Position numbers and translations under genes: made by a program
In this document: positions 19,990 through 28,271 of the stretch, piece by piece
Numbering within the stretch: position 1 is the stretch's first letter
How the letters are laid out: each line of letters begins with the position of its first letter
The notes under the pieces: model-generated
The model's database searches: none
The model's input: only the letters and a program-made list of their open reading frames with translations
Told to the model about the DNA's origin: nothing
NCBI RefSeq assembly: GCF_000768675.1
Contig: NZ_AVPI01000001.1
Location: 1-64,000, forward strand
DNA length: 64,000 bases
Direction of reading: 5' to 3'
Source of the DNA: Knoellia flava TL1
GTDB lineage: Bacteria; Actinomycetota; Actinomycetes; Actinomycetales; Dermatophilaceae

Positions 19990-20020
19990 ATTATTGGCAC
20001 TCTCACGTGGAGAGTGCAAA
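19990..20020 (-). promoter_or_regulatory. groEL promoter overlapped by CIRCE element 2
   Basis: CIRCE 2 (19994-20020) reads TTGGCACTC, nine bases, GAGTGCAAA, centred 35 bases from CIRCE 1. On the minus strand TTGCAC (20018-20013) and AATAAT (19995-19990) are separated by exactly 17 bases, a good vegetative promoter. HrcA bound to CIRCE 2 would cover the -35 and spacer. Confidence 0.85.
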
Positions 20021-20078
20021 CGACTGTCGTATGCCGTCCGCCCACCTTCGTCCGACCCGTCGCCCCCGCGCCCCTCCC

Positions 20079-20191
20079 GCAACGTCAGCGGGAACGGTCG
20101 CAAGAGCAACCCTTGTCGCTGACGTTGCGGACGGCTGCATTGCAACGTCAGCGGGAACGGTCGCCAGAGCAACCCTTGTCGCTGACGTTGC
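20079..20191. repeat. Two tandem 50-base hairpin repeats
   Basis: Units 20079-20128 and 20142-20191 differ at one base and are separated by 13 bases. Each unit begins GCAACGTCAGCG and ends CGCTGACGTTGC, a perfect 12-base stem, with partly pairing interior. They fill the gap downstream of the minus-strand gene at 20203 and upstream of the groEL promoter, so they may end that transcript or be mobile REP-like units. Confidence 0.75.
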
Positions 20192-20202
20192 GACGGGGCG
20201 GG

Positions 20203-20667
20203 TCAAAGGGTCGGGGCGTGGCCCTCGAAGGTCGCGCGCATCGCACCGTCGGCCTCGCTCGACACCGGGTCGTCGAGGTCGGCGACGAAGACCGCGACGA
20301 GTGTGCGTGCCGGGTTCGACGCGGCCTCGGCGAGCGCCTGCCGCCACGCGGCGAGGTTGGGGTGGTCGAGCGACGTGCACGCCTCGGCCGGCTCGAGCGA
20401 CTCGACGGCGGCCCGGAGCTGGGCGGTCGTGAGGTCGAGCGTCGCGGTCGACCCGTCGTGACGCAGGACGGTGGCGAGCACGACGGCGGGCAGGCCGTGC
20501 CGACCGCCGGGGACATTGACGTGGGCGAACTCCCACTCGACCGAGCTCGACGCGGGACTCAGCCCGACGGCATACGCGACCGGAGGGCGCCAGCCCTCGA
20601 TCTGCGAGGCGAGGTGGTCCTTGATGGCCGCGAGACCCTCGGGCGTGCTCCAGTCGAGCTCGGCCAC
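20203..20667 (-). CDS. Conserved hypothetical protein, 154 residues
   Basis: I do not recognise the family. The product starts MAELDWSTPEGLAAIKDHL, is acidic and soluble, and alternates beta-like stretches (VAYAVGLSP, WEFAHVNVPGG, ARTLVAVFVADLDDP) with Ala/Leu-rich helices (LAAWRQALAEAASN). There is no signal peptide or membrane segment. Its stop is next to the tandem hairpins. It starts only 3 bases after the DUF3263 gene ends, so the two are almost certainly cotranscribed. Confidence 0.65.
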   Translation of the reverse strand: MAELDWSTPEGLAAIKDHLASQIEGWRPPVAYAVGLSPASSSVEWEFAHVNVPGGRHGLPAVVLATVLRHDGSTATLDLTTAQLRAAVESLEPAEACTSLDHPNLAAWRQALAEAASNPARTLVAVFVADLDDPVSSEADGAMRATFEGHAPTL

Positions 20668-20670
20668 GGC

Positions 20671-20985
20671 TCAGCCCTGGGGCTGCAGCCCGAGGCGACG
20701 GGCGGAGCGGGCGCGCTGGCGGGTGGCGCGCTGGCGGCGCAGGCGCTTGACGAGCATCGGGTCGTGCTCGAGCGCGACGGGGCTGTCGATGAGCGCGTTG
20801 AGCACCTGGTAGTAGCGGGTCGGGCTCATGTCGAAGAGCTCCTTGATCGCCGACTCCTTGGACCCGGCGTACTTCCACCACTGCCGCTCGAAGTCGATGA
20901 TCCGGCGGTCGCGCTCGCTCAGGCCCGGGGCATCGGGCGTGGCGGACTGCTCATCGTGCACGGCGTTCACGGTTCGACCCTTCAT
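20671..20985 (-). CDS. DUF3263 protein (small helix-turn-helix-like)
   Basis: The 104-residue product matches DUF3263: LSERDRRIIDFERQWWKYAGSKESAI, then MSPTRYYQVLNALIDSPVAL, ending in a strongly basic tail (RLRRQRATRQRARSARR). The family is actinobacterial, conserved and uncharacterised; the basic tail and the sigma-like helical pattern suggest nucleic-acid binding. A start a few codons inside (NAVHDEQ has none with a good site) is possible. AT-richer sequence upstream (21000-21045) probably holds its promoter. Confidence 0.8.
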   Translation of the reverse strand: MKGRTVNAVHDEQSATPDAPGLSERDRRIIDFERQWWKYAGSKESAIKELFDMSPTRYYQVLNALIDSPVALEHDPMLVKRLRRQRATRQRARSARRLGLQPQG

Positions 20986-21074
20986 GGAGCGGCGGCTGCG
21001 ACACCCACCCTAACGGTCGAATGACACGACTGTCATTAGGGTCGGCGTGTCCGCTGGACACCCTTGACAGTGGC

Positions 21075-21752
21075 CTACTCAGGCGTCCCAGCAGTCACAT
21101 CCGTCCCGCCGAGCAGGTATGCCGTGAGCGCGTCGACGTCGTCGAACACCGCTTCCGGGAGGGTCGCCTCGAGGTCGGCTCGCTCCCCCGCACCCCACGT
21201 GACCGCAATGCCAGGCATCCCGGCGGCCCGGGCGGCGAGGATGTCGACGGTCGCGTCACCGACGTAGACCGCGGTGCTCGGGTCGACCCCGACGACGCGA
21301 GAGGCGGCGAGCAGCGGCTCGGCGTCGGGCTTGTGCCGGGTCGTGTCCTCGAGCGCCCCGACGACGTCGATGAGGTGGTCGATGCCGACTCCGGCGAGCG
21401 CGAGCCGGGCCGTCTCGCGCCGCTTGCTCGTGACGACGTGGACCTTCGCCCCCGCGGAGGTGAGCGCTTCCAGCATCTCGGGGACGCCGGCATACCGCTG
21501 GATGAGGCGCTCGGTGTTGGCGAGGTTCCACTCGCGGTAGGTCCGGTCGAGGTCGTGACCGCGCTCGGGGTCCTCCTCGAGCAGGGCCGCGAGGAGGGGG
21601 CGGCCGATCCAGGCGCGGGCGCGCGGCTCGTCGATCTCCTCGCCGCGCACCTCGCGGAAGGCGTGCTGGTAGCTCGCCACGATGAGCGGGATCGTGTTGG
21701 CGAGCGTGCCGTCGAGGTCGAAGAAGATGGTCTGCCAGCGGGGTGCGGTCAC
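21075..21752 (-). CDS. HAD-family phosphatase (phosphoglycolate phosphatase-like)
   Basis: The 225-residue product has HAD motif I FFDLDGTLANT, a helical cap, motif II VTSKRR, the Lys in TRHKPDAEPLL, and motif IV VYVGDATVDILAARAAG. It resembles the Gph/PpaX group, which hydrolyses small phosphoesters. The GTG at 21752 is the likely start; it lies 7 bases after the arsC stop on the same strand, so the gene may ride on the arsenic operon transcript, though nothing ties its chemistry to arsenic. Confidence 0.85.
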   Translation of the reverse strand: MTAPRWQTIFFDLDGTLANTIPLIVASYQHAFREVRGEEIDEPRARAWIGRPLLAALLEEDPERGHDLDRTYREWNLANTERLIQRYAGVPEMLEALTSAGAKVHVVTSKRRETARLALAGVGIDHLIDVVGALEDTTRHKPDAEPLLAASRVVGVDPSTAVYVGDATVDILAARAAGMPGIAVTWGAGERADLEATLPEAVFDDVDALTAYLLGGTDVTAGTPE

Positions 21753-21759
21753 CCGGCCA

Positions 21760-22227
21760 TCATTCCCGAGGGGGCGACGGCTCCTCCAACGGTGTCGCGT
21801 CGGCGACCGGCTCGACGCCGAGGCTGTCGAGCAGGTCGAGGACCCGGGCGCGGATCTCGTCGCGGATCGGGCGGACGGAGTCGACCCCCTTGCCGGCCGG
21901 GTCCTCGAGCGCCCAGTCCTCGTAGCGCTTGCCCGGGAAGAACGGGCAGGCGTCGCCGCACCCCATGGTGACGACGACGTCGGAGGCCTGCACGGCCTCC
22001 GACGTGAGGACCTTGGGCGAGGCGGCGGTGAGGTCGATGCCCACCTCCGCCATCGCCTCGACCGCGGCCGGGTTGACAGTGTCGGCGGGCGCACTGCCGG
22101 CGGAGCGAACCTCGACCCGGCCTCCGCCGAGAGCCTCGAGCCAGCCCGCGGCCATCTGCGATCGGCCGGCGTTGTGGACGCAGACGAAGAGCACGGAGGG
22201 TCGGTCGGTGGCGGCTTGGCCGGTCAT
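21760..22227 (-). CDS. arsC: Arsenate reductase (low-molecular-weight phosphatase fold)
   Basis: The 155-residue product has the P-loop FVCVHNAGRSQMAAG (nucleophile Cys16, Arg22) and a downstream Cys90/Cys94 pair (MGCGDACPFFPG), as in thioredoxin- or mycothiol-coupled ArsC enzymes that reduce arsenate to arsenite. An AAGGA site precedes the ATG. The start overlaps the arsenite-efflux gene stop by 4 bases (ATGA), so reduction and export are translationally linked. Confidence 0.92.
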   Translation of the reverse strand: MTGQAATDRPSVLFVCVHNAGRSQMAAGWLEALGGGRVEVRSAGSAPADTVNPAAVEAMAEVGIDLTAASPKVLTSEAVQASDVVVTMGCGDACPFFPGKRYEDWALEDPAGKGVDSVRPIRDEIRARVLDLLDSLGVEPVADATPLEEPSPPRE

Positions 22228-23303
22228 GCGGGATCCTTCGGGAAGAGACGGCTTCTCAGGTGGAGCGAGACGTAGACGAGGGCGACGAGCACCGGCACCT
22301 CGATGAGCGGGCCGACGACGCCCGCGAGCGCCTGGCCCGAGGTGACGCCGAAGGTCGCGATGGCGACGGCGATCGCGAGCTCGAAGTTGTTGCCGGCGGC
22401 GGTGAAGGCGAGCGTCGTCGTGCGCTCGTAGCCCAGCCCGAGCGCGCGCCCGAGCAGGAGGCCGCCACCCCACATGAGGGCGAAGTAGGCGAGCAGCGGC
22501 AGCGCGATCCGCGCGACGTCGAGGGGCCGCGACGTGACCTGGTCTCCCTGGAGCGCGAAGAGCACGACGATCGTGAAGAGCAGCCCGTAGAGCGCCCACG
22601 GCCCGACGCGCGGCAGGAACGACGTCTCGTATGCCGTCCGCCCCCAGCGCTTCTCCCCCACCCGTCGCGAGAGGTAGCCCAGGACGAGCGGGACACCGAG
22701 GAAGACGAGGACGCTCGAGGCGATCTGCCACGTCGAGACGTCGAGCGAGTCCTGCTCGAGCCCGAGACGACCCGGCAGCCACGACAGGTAGAACCAGCCG
22801 AGTCCCGCGAAGGCGACGACCTGGAAGAGCGAGTTGAGGGCGACGAGCACCGCGGCCGCCTCGCGGTCGCCGCAGGCGAGGTCGTTCCAGATGATGACCA
22901 TGGCGATGCAACGGGCGAGGCCGACGACGACGAGGCCGGTGCGGTACTCCGGGAGGTCGGGCAGGAGCAGCCACGCCAGGGCGAACATGAGCGCCGGGCC
23001 GACGACCCAGTTGAGGACGAGCGAGGCGGCGAGCATCCGCCGGTCGCCGGTGACCGAGTCGAGCCGGTCGTAGCGGACCTTGGCCAGCACCGGGTACATC
23101 ATGACGAGAAGGCCGATCGCGATGGGCAGGCTCACCCCGTCGACCTCGACGGCGCCGAGGGCGTCGCCGAGACCCGGTACCGCCCTCCCCAGCCCGAGAC
23201 CGACGGCCATGGCGATGCCGATCCAGACGGGGAGGAAGCGGTCGAGGGTCGAGAGCCGCGGGGAAGCGACGTCGGGCGCAGGGCGGGTGTCGGTCACGCT
23301 CAT
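22224..23303 (-). CDS. acr3: ACR3-family arsenite efflux permease
   Basis: The 359-residue product has ten membrane helices with the ACR3 hallmarks: GLARCIAMVIIWNDLACGD with the essential cysteine, VALNSLFQ, and FTAAGNNFELAIAVAIATFG. It extrudes arsenite or antimonite using the proton gradient. It overlaps arsI and arsC by ATGA junctions on both sides, giving a tight arsI-acr3-arsC operon. Confidence 0.95.
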   Translation of the reverse strand: MSVTDTRPAPDVASPRLSTLDRFLPVWIGIAMAVGLGLGRAVPGLGDALGAVEVDGVSLPIAIGLLVMMYPVLAKVRYDRLDSVTGDRRMLAASLVLNWVVGPALMFALAWLLLPDLPEYRTGLVVVGLARCIAMVIIWNDLACGDREAAAVLVALNSLFQVVAFAGLGWFYLSWLPGRLGLEQDSLDVSTWQIASSVLVFLGVPLVLGYLSRRVGEKRWGRTAYETSFLPRVGPWALYGLLFTIVVLFALQGDQVTSRPLDVARIALPLLAYFALMWGGGLLLGRALGLGYERTTTLAFTAAGNNFELAIAVAIATFGVTSGQALAGVVGPLIEVPVLVALVYVSLHLRSRLFPKDPA

Positions 23304-23791
23304 GCGCTCGCGGTGCAGCAGGCGGCGCCGTCGGGCTGGCGCCCGGAGACGTCGAGGACCTCGAGGCTCGCCGTCGCGGGGCGCGCACCTGCGGGGTTCT
23401 CGTCCTTGACGGTGTAGACCTCCCACGGCGCGCCGGCCGGGTCGTGGACCCAGACCTTGTCCTGCAGGGCGTAGCAGCAGGTCGTGTCGTTCTCGTCGAA
23501 GGCGGCGAGACCGGCCTGGGCGAACCGCTCGCGCGAGGCGGCCACGCCCTCGACGGATGGGACCTCGACGCCGAGGTGGTTGAGCGCACCGGCCGTGCCG
23601 GACCCGCGCACGTCGTCGGTGGTCTCGATGAGGACGAGCTTGAGCGGCGGCTCGGCGACGGCGAAGTTCGCGTAGCCCGGGCGGCGCTTGGCCGGCTCGA
23701 CGCCGAACATCGCCGAGTAGAACGCGATCGACGCCTCGAGGTCGGTGACGTTGAGGGCGAGCTGGACGCGAGAGCTGGACGTGGTGGTCAT
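23300..23791 (-). CDS. arsI: ArsI/CadI-type organoarsenical C-As lyase
   Basis: The 163-residue vicinal-oxygen-chelate protein shows the metal ligands and arsenic site of ArsI: LNVTDLEASIAFYSAMFG, NHLGVEV (His72), DTTCCYALQDKVWVHDP (Cys105-Cys106) and PWEVYTVK (Glu124). ArsI removes the methyl or aryl group from trivalent organoarsenicals in an oxygen-dependent step; the C-terminal CC (AACC) may bind more metal. It leads the operon, with a GAAGGGA ribosome site, and is divergent from arsR. Confidence 0.88.
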   Translation of the reverse strand: MTTTSSSRVQLALNVTDLEASIAFYSAMFGVEPAKRRPGYANFAVAEPPLKLVLIETTDDVRGSGTAGALNHLGVEVPSVEGVAASRERFAQAGLAAFDENDTTCCYALQDKVWVHDPAGAPWEVYTVKDENPAGARPATASLEVLDVSGRQPDGAACCTASA

Positions 23792-23807
23792 CGGCGGGTC
23801 CCTTCGG

Positions 23808-23869
23808 ATAGATTGACGGACGTCGATATGAAGAGCAAACCGCAAATATCGATGTTCGTCAATATCTAT
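23808..23869. promoter_or_regulatory. ArsR operator: AT-rich inverted repeat between arsI and arsR
   Basis: ATAGATTGACGGACGTCGATAT (23808-23829) is repeated in reverse at 23846-23869 with two mismatches and a 2-base insertion. Each arm holds an ATTGAC-type half of the ArsR/SmtB consensus, so one site faces each divergent promoter. The stretch is far lower in GC than its surroundings. Confidence 0.8.
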
Positions 23870-23907
23870 GGTGGCACCATGTCGCACAGCCGAGGGGAAG
23901 GGCCCGC

Positions 23908-24276
23908 ATGACGACGACGACCGCGCCGAACGCGCCGAGCGCGAGCGCACCGAGCGCGACCACGACGACCGCGTGCTGCGGCATCACGACGCCGGGCGGG
24001 CTGACGCGGGAGCAGGCCGAGACCAACGCCACCCTCCTCAAGGCAGTCGCCGACCCGGTCCGCCTGCGGCTGCTCAGCATCATCCGTGACAGCGAGGGCG
24101 GCGAGGCGTGCGTCTGCGACCTCACTCCGGCGGTCGGGCTCGCCCAGCCGACGGTGAGCCACCATCTCAAGGTCCTCACCGAGGCCGGGCTCATCGAGCG
24201 CGAGAAGCGCGGCACCTGGGCGTGGTTCCGGGTCGTGCCGAGCCGGCTCGAGGACGTGCGCTCGATCTTCGCCTGA
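23908..24276 (+). CDS. arsR: ArsR-family arsenic-responsive repressor
   Basis: The 122-residue winged-helix protein has LLKAVADPVRLRLLSIIR, the metal-binding loop ACVCDL (Cys68, Cys70) and recognition helix QPTVSHHLKVL. A Thr/Ala-rich N-terminal extension adds a vicinal pair, Cys23-Cys24, which could complete a three-cysteine As(III) site. It should bind the paired operator just upstream and repress both itself and the arsI operon. The ribosome site is GGGGAAGGG. Confidence 0.92.
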   Translation: MTTTTAPNAPSASAPSATTTTACCGITTPGGLTREQAETNATLLKAVADPVRLRLLSIIRDSEGGEACVCDLTPAVGLAQPTVSHHLKVLTEAGLIEREKRGTWAWFRVVPSRLEDVRSIFA

Positions 24277-24286
24277 AGCACGACCG

Positions 24287-24340
24287 AGTGTCGGGACTCC
24301 GGGCCCTCCCCCGCTGGGATGAGCCCGGACTTCCGACTCT
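24287..24340. terminator. Imperfect inverted repeat between convergent arsR and SRPBCC gene
   Basis: The 17-base arms 24287-24303 and 24324-24340 (AGTGTCGGGACTCCGGG and its imperfect partner) lie between converging stop codons. They plausibly form a bidirectional terminator. Confidence 0.45.
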
Positions 24341-24373
24341 CGACGCGGTCGGCGACGGCGCCTCGCGGCTCGG

Positions 24374-24868
24374 TCAGGCGGCGTCGGCCCGCAGCGCTTC
24401 GTCGAGCTGTCCGACGGCCTGGGTCAGCCCCTCCTCCATGCCCATGTCGAGGACCTTCTGGAGATCGTCGGCCGAGCCGTAGACCGTCGTCGACGAGACC
24501 CGCGTCCCGCCGTCATGCTCGGTGAACTCGACGACGGTGTCACCGGCCGGCATCCCCTCGGCGGGGTTGCCCTCGGCGTCGGCGAAGCCGTCGACGTAGG
24601 CGAGCCGGCTCGTCGGCTCGACGGCCGTGACGTCCCAGTAGCCGCCGAACTTCTCACCCTCCGGCGAGGTCATGTAGTAGGTCATCCGGCCGCCCTCGCG
24701 CAGGTCGTGCGAGGTGACCGTGAGCGGGTAGCCGGGCGGGCCGAACCAGCGCTCGAGCTGGCGCGGGTCGGTCCAGAAGTCCCAGATGCGGTCGACGGGA
24801 GCCGCGAAGTCGCACGTGACGACGATCGAGCGCTCGTCGCTGTCGGTCGTGATGTCGGTGACGGGCAT
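24374..24868 (-). CDS. SRPBCC/AHSA1-domain protein
   Basis: The 164-residue product is an Aha1/START-like fold: [30 protein letters not shown], then [13 protein letters not shown] and [20 protein letters not shown], ending in a long helix. Such proteins bind hydrophobic ligands. The gene has a strong GGAGAAGGAG site and starts 5 bases after the ArsR-type regulator gene ends, the usual pairing for this family. Confidence 0.88.
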   Translation of the reverse strand: MPVTDITTDSDERSIVVTCDFAAPVDRIWDFWTDPRQLERWFGPPGYPLTVTSHDLREGGRMTYYMTSPEGEKFGGYWDVTAVEPTSRLAYVDGFADAEGNPAEGMPAGDTVVEFTEHDGGTRVSSTTVYGSADDLQKVLDMGMEEGLTQAVGQLDEALRADAA

Positions 24869-24873
24869 GGGTC

Positions 24874-25278
24874 CTACTCCTTCTCCTGGTGGGTGTGCTG
24901 ACGTTCCTCCGGGTCCTGACGGCCTCTCTGGTCGTTGGTGGCGTCGTGGAGGCCGGCGAGGAGGTCGTCGATCCGCCCGATGCGACCGCGCCACACGGCC
25001 TCGAGCTCGGACAGCATCGAGGCGACCGAACGCAGCGCCTCGACCTCGCCGCTGGCGAGCGCCTCGCGTCCGCTGCGGCGCTTGCTGACGAGCCCTGCCC
25101 GCTCGAGCACGGCGACGTGCTTCTGCACCGCGGCGAAGCTCATGTCGTAGCCGCGGGCGAGAGCGGAGACCGAGTGCTCCCCGACGAGGACGCGACGGAG
25201 GATGTCGCGCCGGGTCCGGTCGGCGAGCGCGTGGAAGAGGGCGTCCGCCCGGTCCTCGTGCACCTCCTCGGTGGTCAT
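24874..25278 (-). CDS. ArsR-type winged-helix regulator of the SRPBCC gene
   Basis: The 134-residue repressor has [42 protein letters not shown] and an acidic, Gln/Glu-rich tail. It lacks metal-binding cysteines, unlike the ArsR at 23908, so it probably senses another signal or is a simple partner of the SRPBCC protein. An inverted repeat sits directly upstream of its start and suggests autoregulation of the two-gene operon. Confidence 0.88.
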   Translation of the reverse strand: MTTEEVHEDRADALFHALADRTRRDILRRVLVGEHSVSALARGYDMSFAAVQKHVAVLERAGLVSKRRSGREALASGEVEALRSVASMLSELEAVWRGRIGRIDDLLAGLHDATNDQRGRQDPEERQHTHQEKE

Positions 25279-25287
25279 GGCGACAAC

Positions 25288-25307
25288 CTACAACCGTTAG
25301 GTTGTAG
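25288..25307. promoter_or_regulatory. Operator-like inverted repeat before the ArsR-type gene
   Basis: CTACAACC (25288-25295) and GGTTGTAG (25300-25307) are perfect 8-base arms 10 bases upstream of the ATG at 25278. Extra ACAACCT and GATTGTC flanks extend the symmetry. Confidence 0.65.
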
Positions 25308-25359
25308 ATTGTCAACCCCTCCACGTGGAGGACCTCCCGGCGTGGATACGGTGGGACGC

Positions 25360-26037
25360 GTGACCAGCCGCCCCCTCGCCGAGATCGTCCACCCGTCATG
25401 GGCTCGGGCCCTGGCGCCGGTCGAGGAGACGCTCACCGAGCTCGGGGCCTTCCTGCGCGAGGAGATTGCCGCCGGCCGCGGCTACCTGCCGGGCGGGGCC
25501 CACGTCCTGCGGGCGTTCGAGCAACCGCTCGACGACGTGCGCGTCCTCGTCGTCGGCCAGGACCCCTACCCGACTCCGGGGCACCCGATCGGGCTGAGCT
25601 TCGCGGTCGCCCCCGACGTCCGGCCCATCCCCCGAAGCCTCGTCAACATCTACACCGAGCTCCAGAGCGACCTCGGCGTCCCCCCACCCACGAGTGGCGA
25701 CCTCACGCCGTGGGCCGAGCGGGGCGTCCTCCTCCTCAACCGGGTCCTCACCGTCCGGCCCGGCACACCGGCGAGCCACCGCGGCAAGGGCTGGGAGCAG
25801 GTCACCGACTGCGCCATCGACGCCCTCGTCACTCGCGGTGGACCGCTCGTCGCGATCCTGTGGGGCAGGGACGCGCGCTCGCTGCGGAGCCGGCTGGACG
25901 GCATACCGTGTGTGGAGAGCCCACACCCCTCTCCCCTGTCGGCGCGCAGCGGCTTCTTCGGGTCGCGCCCGTTCAGCAGGGTCAACCACCTCCTTGAGCA
26001 GCAGGGAGCCACACCGCTCGACTGGAGTCTGCCGTGA
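25360..26037 (+). CDS. ung: Uracil-DNA glycosylase (family 1)
   Basis: The 225-residue enzyme removes uracil from DNA in base-excision repair. Motif A is [16 protein letters not shown] with catalytic Asp68, and motif B is [10 protein letters not shown] with His189. The GTG start is supported by TACGGT seven bases upstream (leaderless). The stop codon overlaps the GTG start of the GDSL gene (GTGA), so the two are coupled. Confidence 0.95.
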   Translation: MTSRPLAEIVHPSWARALAPVEETLTELGAFLREEIAAGRGYLPGGAHVLRAFEQPLDDVRVLVVGQDPYPTPGHPIGLSFAVAPDVRPIPRSLVNIYTELQSDLGVPPPTSGDLTPWAERGVLLLNRVLTVRPGTPASHRGKGWEQVTDCAIDALVTRGGPLVAILWGRDARSLRSRLDGIPCVESPHPSPLSARSGFFGSRPFSRVNHLLEQQGATPLDWSLP

Positions 26038-26858
26038 TCCCCGCACCGTCCACACCCACCCGCGTCTGGAGCAGCTACGTCGCCATCGGCGACTCGTTCA
26101 CCGAGGGGATGTCGGACCCCGACCCCGAGAAGGACGACTCCTGGATCGGGTGGGCCGACCGCCTCGCCGAGTCGCTCCACGACCTCGCCGAGCTCGAGCA
26201 CCTGCCCTTCAGCTACGCCAACCTCGCCGTCCGCGGCCGGCTGCTCGACGACGTCGTCGGCTCCCAGCTCGACCGCGCGCTGCAGATGGCCCCCGACCTC
26301 GTCTCGATGGTCGGTGGTGGCAACGACCTGCTGCGCCCCGGTGTCGACACCAACGCACTCATGGAACGGCTCGAGGCGGCCGTGGTCCGGTTGCGGCAGA
26401 ACGGTTCCGACGTCCTCCTCGCGACGCCGGTCGACCCGCAGGAGGCCGGGCTGCTCAAGCCGCTGCGCGGTCGTCACGCGGTCCACGCGGCCAACATCTT
26501 CACGATCGCCCAGCGCCACGGCTGCTACGTCCTCAACCTCTGGGGCATGCCGGCACTGCGCGACTGGCGCCTGTGGGCCGGCGACCGCATCCACCTCACG
26601 ACCGAGGGGCACCGCCGGGTCGCGCTCGCCGCGCTCGCCGCCCTCGGTCACGCCACCGACGAGGAGGACTGGCGCACACCGCTGCCCGTCGGCGACGCGA
26701 CGACCCGCCGCCAGGAGCTGCGCGCCCACGCCGCGTGGGCCCGCGAGCACCTTGCGCCATGGGTGCAGCGACGGATGAAGGGCCAGTCGAGCGGGGACCA
26801 CCTCGACCCCAAGCGTCCCGAGCTGTCCCCGATGCGTCCCTTCGTCGACGGTCCCTGA
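26034..26858 (+). CDS. SGNH/GDSL-family hydrolase
   Basis: The 274-residue product has block [11 protein letters not shown] (Ser21), block [13 protein letters not shown] and block [12 protein letters not shown] with the catalytic Asp and His, so it should be an active esterase or lipase. There is no signal peptide, so it is probably cytoplasmic. Overlap with ung by 4 bases gives a two-gene operon; a link between the two activities is not evident. Confidence 0.9.
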   Translation: MIPAPSTPTRVWSSYVAIGDSFTEGMSDPDPEKDDSWIGWADRLAESLHDLAELEHLPFSYANLAVRGRLLDDVVGSQLDRALQMAPDLVSMVGGGNDLLRPGVDTNALMERLEAAVVRLRQNGSDVLLATPVDPQEAGLLKPLRGRHAVHAANIFTIAQRHGCYVLNLWGMPALRDWRLWAGDRIHLTTEGHRRVALAALAALGHATDEEDWRTPLPVGDATTRRQELRAHAAWAREHLAPWVQRRMKGQSSGDHLDPKRPELSPMRPFVDGP

Positions 26859-26900
26859 GGCCCGTCCGGTGCCGCTCGCACTGGCGTTACAGTCGCGGGT

Positions 26901-28067
26901 ATGCCGGTCACCCGCCTCATGCCCACCACCGACGGTGACGACCTCATCGCCCTCACCCGCGAGATCTGCGACAAGGAGCTGCGCCCGCGCGTCGACGACG
27001 CCGAGCGCGAGGCGGCGGAGGGCGAGTCCTTCCCGACCGAGGTCTTCCGGACTCTGGGGCGGGCGGGCCTGCTGTCGCTGCCGCACCCCGAGGAGCACGG
27101 CGGCGGCGGGCAGCCCTACGAGGTCTACCTCCAGGTCGTCGAGGAGATCGCCGCGGCGTGGATGAGCGTCGCCGTCGGCGTCTCGGTGCACTCGCTCACC
27201 GCCTACCCCGTGACGACGTTCGGCACGGCCGAGCAGCAGGCGGCGCTCCTGCCCGGGATGCTCTCCGGCGAGCAGCTCGGCGCCTACTGCCTCTCCGAGC
27301 CGCTCGCCGGGTCCGACGTCGGGTCGATGACGACGAAGGCGACGCGGACCGACAGCGGTGACGGGCCGGCATACGGGATCAAGGGACGCAAGGCGTGGAT
27401 CAGCCACGCCGGTCATGCCGACTACTACACGACGTTCGCGCGCACCTCCGACGACGGCGGGCGCGGCATCTCGTGCTTCATCGTCCCGGCCGGCTCCGAC
27501 GCGATGACGTTCGGCGCGCCCGAGAAGAAGATGGGCCTGCACTGCGACACCGTGCGGGAGGTGATCTTCGACGGTGTGCCCGTCGACGAGGCCCACCGCA
27601 TCGGCGACGAGGGGCAGGGAATGGCCATCGCCCTGTCAGCGCTCGACGCAGGTCGTCTCGGCATCGCTTCTGCCGCAACGGGTCTCGCCCAGTCAGCGCT
27701 CGACGTCGCCGCGACCTACGCGAAGGAGCGCGAGCAGTTCGGGCGGCCGATCGCGTCGAACCAGGGCCTCGCGTTCCTCATCGCCGACATGGAGGCCGCG
27801 GTCTCGGGGGCTCGCTCGGCCTACCTTCACGCCGCGCGGCTCAAGGACGCAGGCCGGCCCTTCGCCAAGGAGGCGGCGGTCGCCAAGCTGCTCGCCACCG
27901 ACGCCGCGATGAAGGTGACGACCGACGCGATCCAGGTGCTCGGCGGGGCCGGCTACACCGCCGACTTCCCCGTCGAGCGGATGTTCCGCGAGGCGAAGGT
28001 GACCCAGATCTTCGAGGGGACCAACCAGATCCAGCGGCTCGTCATCAGCCGCCACGTCCTGCGCTGA
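26901..28067 (+). CDS. Acyl-CoA dehydrogenase
   Basis: The 388-residue flavoenzyme oxidises acyl-CoA to enoyl-CoA. It shows AYCLSEPLAGSDVGS, the KGRKAWISHAG flavin-contact region, the EREQFGRPIASNQGLAF signature, GGAGYTADFPVERMFRE and the C-terminal IFEGTNQIQRL with the catalytic glutamate. TACAGT seven bases before the ATG indicates a leaderless transcript. A terminator follows. Chain-length preference cannot be read from the sequence. Confidence 0.95.
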   Translation: MPVTRLMPTTDGDDLIALTREICDKELRPRVDDAEREAAEGESFPTEVFRTLGRAGLLSLPHPEEHGGGGQPYEVYLQVVEEIAAAWMSVAVGVSVHSLTAYPVTTFGTAEQQAALLPGMLSGEQLGAYCLSEPLAGSDVGSMTTKATRTDSGDGPAYGIKGRKAWISHAGHADYYTTFARTSDDGGRGISCFIVPAGSDAMTFGAPEKKMGLHCDTVREVIFDGVPVDEAHRIGDEGQGMAIALSALDAGRLGIASAATGLAQSALDVAATYAKEREQFGRPIASNQGLAFLIADMEAAVSGARSAYLHAARLKDAGRPFAKEAAVAKLLATDAAMKVTTDAIQVLGGAGYTADFPVERMFREAKVTQIFEGTNQIQRLVISRHVLR

Positions 28068-28094
28068 GGCCCCGACCGACCCCCGGCAACGTCA

Positions 28095-28123
28095 GACCGG
28101 GCCGTCTCATACACGGCCCGGTC
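28095..28123 (+). terminator. Terminator after the acyl-CoA dehydrogenase gene
   Basis: GACCGGGCCGT (28095-28105) pairs perfectly with ACGGCCCGGTC (28113-28123), then ACTTCTTTAT supplies a short T-rich tail. This is the most canonical intrinsic terminator in the window. Confidence 0.85.
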
Positions 28124-28271
28124 ACTTCTTTATAGGTCGCGCGAGTGCCCGGGCAGGTGACCGACACGCGTCTGCGGGATGACGCGTTGGCAACCTCTTC
28201 TCCCGGGCCGGGCGACGGCGCTAGCCTGAAACATTCGGTGTCCGGCCGAGGACACCATCGGGGAGTGTGGG

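Noticed and set aside
20079-20191. CRISPR array
   Set aside because: There are only two units, self-complementary throughout, with a 13-base spacer and no cas genes.
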